From Aurantiacibacter xanthus (GTDB lineage: Bacteria > Pseudomonadota > Alphaproteobacteria > Sphingomonadales > Sphingomonadaceae): DNA of 64,000 nucleotides. The stretch lies in assembly GCF_003584015.1 (NCBI RefSeq), contig NZ_QXFM01000057.1, positions 1-64,000 of the forward strand, in the 5' to 3' direction. The notes under the pieces were generated by a model. It searched no databases. It was given only the letters and a program-made list of their open reading frames with translations, and was not told the DNA's origin. The translations under genes and the position numbers were made by a program. This document shows, piece after piece, positions 59,125 to 64,000 of the stretch (within the stretch, counting starts at the first letter, position 1; each line of letters starts with the position of its first letter).

Positions 59125-60198
59125 TTACGAGATCTCTTCGTAATGGCGGCGCATGTCGCCGAGCCGGGCCTGGCCGAACTCCCGCGCAAACCGTAGCGGC
59201 CGTGCAACAGCCCCGTCGGTCCACTGCCATAACAGGCCCGAACGCCGCCAGCGGCGCTCCTGATCGCCCTGCGCATGGAGCAAGGCGGCCATCCAGCGCG
59301 ATTCGGCAGCGGTGGTGGGGGCATCCTCACTATCGCCATCGCGCAACCGGAACGCCGCCGCGGCCAGATCGGTGGCAAAGGTCCACAGGCGCAACACCCC
59401 GATCTCGCGCGCATAGTCGTCGTAGGCCGCGCGCTGAGCCGCTTCGAGCGCGGAGGTGACGACGAACAGCTCGTGCGCGTAGTGCAGCCACACCTCATCG
59501 TTTCTTATCGCCTTGCCGAGGCTGCTGGCGGTGAGCATCGCTGCATCCATGTCGCTCATCACCGGGACCTCGCGCCCGCCGACCCCGGCGATCCGGGCCG
59601 CCGCGATAATCCGCGCGATGTCGGTCGGCGCGGGCGTTCCGGGTTGCCGGACCTTGTGATGGAGATCGACGGTGGTTCCGCCGTTGACCGGCAGATGCGG
59701 CGATTCGCCGAGATAGTCGTGCCACCACTTGCTGGTCGCAGGAATCGGCGAATGGAATCCGTTGGCCGCCAGCACATCGATGGCCGAGCGGTAATCCGCG
59801 CTGGTCACCAGAATATCGGTATCCTGCGCAGGCCGGGCGTCATAGCTGCCATAAATGGCGTGCGCCCGCAGCACGCCCTTCATCGAGATGGCCCTGATCC
59901 CGTGGGTCCGCAGGATGCTGCACACCGTGGCCGTAACCCCGAGGTTGGCCATGTTCCGGAACAGACAGGCCTCGCGTCTGGCCTTCACCTCGGCCAGGCG
60001 ATTCGCTGGTATAACGATTCGCGCCCGGTTCAGTCCTTCGGCAACGAGCAGCAGGCACTTGTTCTCGCTGGCCAGGTCAAGCACCGCAGACCAGTCGGTT
60101 GCGCGATGCCGCCAAGGCGCATCCTCGCCCGGATAGACCCATTGGCGCAGTGCCCCCAACAAGGGCTCCAGAATCATTTTTGAGGCATTATCAGTCAT
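59125..60198 (-). CDS. Nucleotidyltransferase family protein (NTP_transf_5 type) of lasso cluster
   Basis: A 357-residue protein of the uncharacterised nucleotidyltransferase group (PF14907-like). Residues SMKGVLRAHAIYG and then RPAQDTDILV give the K-G...(R)x3-D-x-D nucleotidyltransferase signature (K107, D126, D128). A Rossmann-less C-terminal helical part follows. Such genes often accompany lasso kinases, where they are thought to modify the phosphorylated peptide further, but their reaction is unproved to my knowledge. ATG 60198 has GGTGGA upstream; GTG at 60210 is the alternative. It is divergent from the precursor. Confidence 0.78.
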   Translation of the reverse strand: MTDNASKMILEPLLGALRQWVYPGEDAPWRHRATDWSAVLDLASENKCLLLVAEGLNRARIVIPANRLAEVKARREACLFRNMANLGVTATVCSILRTHGIRAISMKGVLRAHAIYGSYDARPAQDTDILVTSADYRSAIDVLAANGFHSPIPATSKWWHDYLGESPHLPVNGGTTVDLHHKVRQPGTPAPTDIARIIAAARIAGVGGREVPVMSDMDAAMLTASSLGKAIRNDEVWLHYAHELFVVTSALEAAQRAAYDDYAREIGVLRLWTFATDLAAAAFRLRDGDSEDAPTTAAESRWMAALLHAQGDQERRWRRSGLLWQWTDGAVARPLRFAREFGQARLGDMRRHYEEIS

Positions 60199-60469
60199 TT
60201 GATCCACCACGCCTTGCTGCTTCCAAAGCTTTACCGCCTCGGAGACAAGACGAATATGGCCTCCTGATAACGAACATCAATTGTGACAGGACTGTCCCAT
60301 TTTAGCACCCACTGCTGCACCGCACCACAATATGGTTGCTAAGACGTTAACTCTATGTGATCGGACTCATCAGACGAGCCTGGCAATCAGCATTCAGTGC
60401 CGGGCACTCGCTGGGGTCGCACCCATGTGATGCAAACAAACACCTGTTTAACAACGTAAATGGAGGCAA
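60199..60469. promoter_or_regulatory. Divergent promoter region of the lasso cluster
   Basis: A 271-bp gap between the nucleotidyltransferase start and the precursor start. It is more AT-rich than its neighbours, as expected for two promoters. TGTTTAACA (60445-60453) is a near-palindrome just before the precursor. No clear -35/-10 pair or known operator was found. Confidence 0.5.
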
Positions 60470-60472
60470 ATG

Positions 60473-60613
60473 ATGGCCAAGAAGACCTACGAAGCTCCGA
60501 AGTTCGAAAAGCTGGGTTCGTTCGAAGCGATGACCAAGGGTTCGTCGGACGGCAACTTCACCGACGCCGTGTTCCCGAGCGACACGCCGAGGGGCGAGCT
60601 GACCTTCTCGTAA
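60473..60613 (+). CDS. Lasso peptide precursor (A)
   Basis: A 46-residue precursor (47 from the in-frame ATG at 60470); GGAGG lies 6 nt before 60473. The leader carries YEAPKFEKLGSFEAMTK, matching the lasso leader pattern Y-x2-P-x-[LF]-x3-G-x5-T-x, in which the B1-binding Tyr and Pro and the penultimate Thr are conserved. The core is 24 residues. It starts with Gly1, has Asp9 as ring acceptor (GSSDGNFTD, a nine-residue macrolactam), and ends G-E-L-T-F-S with Ser24 last. Bulky Phe12 and Arg18 in the tail are possible plugs. It is missed by simple long-frame searches. Function of the product is unknown. Confidence 0.9.
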   Translation: MAKKTYEAPKFEKLGSFEAMTKGSSDGNFTDAVFPSDTPRGELTFS

Positions 60614-60630
60614 GGTTCGGCAATCAAGAG

Positions 60631-60659
60631 AAACGGCCGCTTCGGCGGCCGTTTTTTTT
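60631..60659 (+). terminator. Strong intrinsic terminator after the precursor
   Basis: AACGGCCGC, TTCG loop, GCGGCCGTT, then a run of eight T. The UUCG loop adds stability. It lies between the precursor and B1, and should let precursor mRNA greatly exceed that of the processing enzymes, with partial read-through. Confidence 0.85.
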
Positions 60660-60722
60660 GGCAGGTTCCGACAGGCGGCGGGCTCTTGTGCCCTTGCTGC
60701 GTTCGAGATAGAGCTCAAGTGG

Positions 60723-61010
60723 ATGAATTCAGGGGATTCAAGCGCTATGTATCGTCGCTGCGAGGATCTTGTGGTGTGCGATCTGGATGGCGGAAGCGCA
60801 TTGCTCGATCTCAATACGAGCACCTATTTCAAGCTCAACGGCACCGCCAGTTTCATCTGGGAAAAGCTCGGCGATCAGCCGATGGATGCCGATATGCTCG
60901 CCGAAGAGCTGATCAAGGTCTATGATGTCGAGAAGGCCGTGTGCCTGCCCGACATCCAGTACGTTCTCAACGAACTCGCAACGGCGAATCTGATCACGGA
61001 TCAACCCTAG
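60723..61010 (+). CDS. Lasso leader-binding protein B1 (PqqD-like RRE)
   Basis: A 95-residue PqqD-like RiPP recognition element, which binds the precursor leader and hands it to B2. The fold is seen in DLVVCDLDGGSALLDLNTSTYFKLNGTASFIWE (in part), then the helical part with IQYVLNELATANLI. Start is ATG 60723; ATG at 60747 (MYRRCEDL, 87 residues, AGGGG about 11 nt upstream) is equally likely. Its stop abuts the B2 start. Confidence 0.88.
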   Translation: MNSGDSSAMYRRCEDLVVCDLDGGSALLDLNTSTYFKLNGTASFIWEKLGDQPMDADMLAEELIKVYDVEKAVCLPDIQYVLNELATANLITDQP

Positions 61011-61433
61011 ATGAATGTGCGGCGCGCTTTCGTCCTCGGCTCCAGACATTTCGCACTGCTTTGCAAGACTCTGGCCGTAGTGGTCACGATGCGTCTGGCT
61101 CTGCTGGTGACGAAGCATCGGCACATTGCCCAGCACATCACGGTTAAGCCCGCCCCTTCCGGTTACGTGCGCGAGGCTTCCACGCTGGCCTGGGCGGTTC
61201 GGAACACCGCCCGCATCGTTCCCTTCGCCCATTGCCTGACGCAGGCGCTCAGCCTGCAATACCTGCTCGGCCAGCAGGGCATGACCTCGACCATCCGGGT
61301 CGGCGTGCAGATGGCCCGCAACGGCACCCTCGATTCGCATGCCTGGCTGATTCATGACGGCACCGTCTTGTTGGGGGGCAGCGAGAACGAACTTGCCGCT
61401 TTCACCAAGATGGTCGACCTGACCCCGTCCTGA
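61011..61433 (+). CDS. Lasso leader peptidase B2 (transglutaminase-like)
   Basis: A 140-residue cysteine protease of the Transglut_core3 type that cuts the leader from the core. The catalytic triad is readable: Cys74 in FAHCLTQAL, His110 in DSHAWLIHDG, and Asp116. The N-terminal part is hydrophobic and helical. It follows B1 directly and ends 1 bp before the cyclase start, giving a tightly coupled B1-B2-C order. Confidence 0.88.
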   Translation: MNVRRAFVLGSRHFALLCKTLAVVVTMRLALLVTKHRHIAQHITVKPAPSGYVREASTLAWAVRNTARIVPFAHCLTQALSLQYLLGQQGMTSTIRVGVQMARNGTLDSHAWLIHDGTVLLGGSENELAAFTKMVDLTPS

Positions 61434-61434
61434 G

Positions 61435-63276
61435 ATGGCTGGCTTCGCCCTGGCCTGGTCGCGCTCGCAAGGGGCGCTGTCCTTTGCGCGGCTGACCTCT
61501 GCCGCACCCGCCTCCACTGCCACGACCATCGACGACACCGTCTTCGCCGCCGCCGACCGCGCGCGTGGGCTGGAACTGGCCGGCATCTGGCGCGCCGACA
61601 ACGGCGCCGACCTCATTCGCGAGCTGGGACTGCCGACCGCGTCGCGCCCGCAGGATATCCTCGCCGCCGGATGGAGCAAATGGTCAACCGGCCTGGCCGA
61701 CCGCCTGCGCGGCCCCTTCGCCATTGCCATCCTCCAGCGCGATACCAACTCGCTTTACCTCGCGCGCGATTTCATGGGCGTCGAGCCGCTGTTTTACACG
61801 CGCACCGCCGATGGGCTGGCGCTGTCGTCCTCGCCGGTCGCGGCCCGCTCGCTCGCCGATGCGCCCGGCGCTGTCCGTCTTGCCGCCGTTTCGAGCTTTC
61901 TCGCTGGTTTCCCCGCCGACAAGACCGGCACCTACTACGATAACATCGCCAGGCTGGCCCCCGGACACTGGATGACGATTTCGCCCGCGGGCGAACGGAC
62001 CGAGCCGTACTGGACGGTGCAGGCCATCGCGAGTCGCCCGGCGCCAGCCGATGCCGGCGAGCGCTTCCGCGCCCTGCTCGACCGCTCGGTGGCCAACAGC
62101 GCCAGCGATGCGGAGCCGATCGGAGTGCTGCTGAGCGGCGGGCTCGATTCCTCGGCCATTTCCGGGGCGCTCATGCATGGACGCACAGGCGGCCCTGCCG
62201 TCCAGTCGCTGTCGCTGACCTATCCCGGCAACGAGGGCTGGGCCGACGGGAAGTATATCGAAGCGCTGCGCGCCTATTTCCCGATGGAACACCACAGCCT
62301 GCCGAGCAACGAACACGATCCGCTCGCCAATCTGGAGAGCTACTTTCCCGTCCTCGACGGACCGAGCTTCGGCTATGGCCTGTCGGTCTCCAACCGGCTG
62401 CTGCCGATGGCAGCAGAGCTGGGCTGCCGCTCGCTGTTCCACGGCCACGGCGGCGACGAGGTCGTCAGCTATGGCACCGGCAGGCTGAATGAACTGGCGA
62501 TGCAGGGGCAGTGGCGGCAATTGTGGGCCGAGGCCGAAGGCGCGGCCCAGCTCTGGTCGATGCCGCGCTGGCGCGTGTTGGACAGATACCTGTTTCACAA
62601 GCCGCAGCGACGCTGGCTCGATCGGCAGTGGAAGCGCCTGCACCGGCGCGCGCAAGCCGATTCGGCGGCGGAGCTGGAAGTCCAGAGCGAGGCCCTGCTC
62701 GCCCATCGCCCCGCACACAGCGCGCCCGTGGCACAGCTCTCGCAGGCCCGCCATACCGAGCGCGACGTGCAGGAAACCGCCATCGCTTCGCCGCTGCAAC
62801 CGCATGCATTGGAGACCTTGGTTCTGAGCGGGCGGCATCACGGGCTTCAGGTCAAGCTGCCGTTCTTCGACCGCGATCTGCTCGAATTCTCGGTCAGCCT
62901 GCCCTCGGACTGGAAGCTGCGCGACGGCTACACCCGTTATGTGCTGCGCAAGGCCATCGAAGGCCGCGTGCCCGACAGCGTCACCTGGCGCCGCGACAAG
63001 AACGACTTTACCGACGATTTCAAGATCGGCCTGATCGAACGCAGCCCGCACCTGCGCGATCTCGTATCCTCGGCAAACGGCGACTTGCAGGGCCTTGTAA
63101 ACCCGCAATGGTTTGGAAAAATCTGGTCCAAAGTAGCACACGACGGATCATCGATAACCACTTCCGATGCACGCGCGCTATGGCGCGTCGCAGTGCTGGC
63201 GATGTGGCTCGGCAGCGACCGGCGACCGCAGGCGCCGCCCAGGTTGCAGCCGATTGGAGTTGAGGGCAATGTTTGA
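61435..63276 (+). CDS. Lasso cyclase C (asparagine synthetase-like)
   Basis: A 613-residue enzyme that activates the ring-acceptor side chain as an acyl-AMP and closes the macrolactam with the Gly1 amine. The N-terminal glutaminase-like domain lacks the catalytic Cys2 (it starts MAGFALAW), which is usual for lasso C proteins. The ATP-pyrophosphatase P-loop is LLSGGLDSSA near residue 232. HGHGGDEVVSYG and VKLPFFDRDLLEFSVSLP are present as in asparagine synthetase B. Its last 8 bp overlap the kinase start. Confidence 0.93.
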   Translation: MAGFALAWSRSQGALSFARLTSAAPASTATTIDDTVFAAADRARGLELAGIWRADNGADLIRELGLPTASRPQDILAAGWSKWSTGLADRLRGPFAIAILQRDTNSLYLARDFMGVEPLFYTRTADGLALSSSPVAARSLADAPGAVRLAAVSSFLAGFPADKTGTYYDNIARLAPGHWMTISPAGERTEPYWTVQAIASRPAPADAGERFRALLDRSVANSASDAEPIGVLLSGGLDSSAISGALMHGRTGGPAVQSLSLTYPGNEGWADGKYIEALRAYFPMEHHSLPSNEHDPLANLESYFPVLDGPSFGYGLSVSNRLLPMAAELGCRSLFHGHGGDEVVSYGTGRLNELAMQGQWRQLWAEAEGAAQLWSMPRWRVLDRYLFHKPQRRWLDRQWKRLHRRAQADSAAELEVQSEALLAHRPAHSAPVAQLSQARHTERDVQETAIASPLQPHALETLVLSGRHHGLQVKLPFFDRDLLEFSVSLPSDWKLRDGYTRYVLRKAIEGRVPDSVTWRRDKNDFTDDFKIGLIERSPHLRDLVSSANGDLQGLVNPQWFGKIWSKVAHDGSSITTSDARALWRVAVLAMWLGSDRRPQAPPRLQPIGVEGNV

Positions 63277-64000
63277 GCAAAGCGGGGGGCTTTACGACGC
63301 TTTCGGGCTAACCATCGAAAGCGATATCCCCCTCAACGAACTTCGCCCCGCCGCTCCCGGCGCGGTGCCCGATATCCGTTTCGTCAACCGGCCCATCGGG
63401 CGCGACCTGCCCCGGCTCGAAGACGGCATCGTCATGGACTATGCCGATCCCGCCGGCGTGGTGATGGCGTGGCCCGACGTCGCCGCCTTCCGGCTGGTCG
63501 ACAAGGGGACGGTATGGGTCGAGAAATATCCCGACGTGCCCGAATCCTATGTCGCCTTCCCGATCCTCGGCCCGATCATGGCCTGGATGCTGAACTGGCG
63601 CGAGTTCTTCATCATCCATGCCAGCGCCATCGACATCAACGGCAAGACGGTTGCCCTGATGGGCGACAAGCTCGCCGGCAAGTCGACCACGGCGGCCGCC
63701 TTCATTCGCGCGGGCTATCCGCTCGTCACCGACGACCTGCTGGCAATCACCTTCGATGATGGCGGCACCCCGGTGTGCCATCCGGCCTTCCCCCAGCTCA
63801 AGCTGGCCGAGGACGCCGCCGCGAACATTCGCGTCGACGGGGCCGAGGCTTTGCCGCTCGTTTACGAGGGCTTTTCCAAGCGGCAGCACAAGCTGGCGGG
63901 CATGCGCACCGAAGCGGCCAGTCTCGACTATCTGGTCACGCTCGACCGCGGCGGGACCGCGCCCGGCCTGTTCCCGTTCGACACCGCCGCAGCAATCGCG
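63269..64000 (+). CDS. HPr-kinase-like lasso kinase (K), partial
   Basis: The first 244 residues of a kinase; no stop before the window edge. The HprK-like core has HASAIDINGK, P-loop GDKLAGKST (residues 132-140) and VTDDLLAI with two Asp (155-156), as in the HPr kinase family. Lasso kinases of this type phosphorylate the C-terminal Ser of the lasso precursor, and the predicted core ends in Ser. It overlaps the cyclase by 8 bp. What follows is not visible. Confidence 0.88.
   Translation, partial: MFEQSGGLYDAFGLTIESDIPLNELRPAAPGAVPDIRFVNRPIGRDLPRLEDGIVMDYADPAGVVMAWPDVAAFRLVDKGTVWVEKYPDVPESYVAFPILGPIMAWMLNWREFFIIHASAIDINGKTVALMGDKLAGKSTTAAAFIRAGYPLVTDDLLAITFDDGGTPVCHPAFPQLKLAEDAAANIRVDGAEALPLVYEGFSKRQHKLAGMRTEAASLDYLVTLDRGGTAPGLFPFDTAAAIA

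Overview
The window is GC-rich, tightly packed bacterial chromosome. Gene content (class Ia ribonucleotide reductase, GlnD, FtsK with a gamma domain, alphaproteobacterial GyrB, NsrR, alternative oxidase, alphaproteobacterial-type lasso peptide genes) and the intergenic hairpin repeats (TTCGACAAGCTCAGGGCGAA and CCCCTCCC...GGGAGGGG types) suggest a member of the Sphingomonadales, probably of the Erythrobacteraceae; that placement is inference. I see no rRNA, tRNA, CRISPR array, insertion sequence or prophage.

Layout. 1-5 kb: yggT, argB, a thermonuclease-like protein, small lipoproteins, a YjhX-type protein and a DUF559 endonuclease. 4.1-8.5 kb: nrdB and nrdA with a small membrane gene and a repeat between them and possible NrdR boxes upstream. 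8.5-17.8 kb: nadB, a TPR-GGDEF diguanylate cyclase, an ABC ATPase, a formylglycine-generating enzyme, and an overlapping GNAT-azoR-MocR set. 17.9-21.7 kb: a nitric-oxide defence module (group III truncated globin, alternative oxidase, DUF1971 protein, flavohemoglobin) divergent from nsrR, with two NsrR-like operators between them. 21.7-43.5 kb: mainly housekeeping (guaA, gyrB, lgt, glnD, ftsK, rimK) with a TetR regulator, an esterase, a sensor kinase and a LuxR-type regulator. 43.6-51.7 kb: tannase-like and SGNH esterases, a metal-related pair whose second gene carries a frameshift, a HerA-like ATPase and alanine dehydrogenase. 51.7-53.9 kb: a less GC-rich patch (FUSC-like membrane protein, methyltransferase) that may be acquired. 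53.9-59.1 kb: a thioesterase, oligopeptidase B, galE and a UDP-glucose dehydrogenase.

The most interesting region is 59.1-64.0 kb, a lasso peptide cluster cut by the window end. It has a 46-47 residue precursor, a strong terminator, then a PqqD-like leader-binding protein (B1), a transglutaminase-like leader peptidase (B2), an asparagine-synthetase-like cyclase (C) and an HPr-kinase-like protein (K). A nucleotidyltransferase-family gene is divergent. The core is predicted to start with Gly1, to close a nine-residue ring on Asp9, and to end in Ser24. A C-terminal Ser is the residue that lasso peptide kinases of this family phosphorylate, so a phosphorylated and possibly further nucleotidyl-modified lasso peptide is the best candidate here for undescribed biology.
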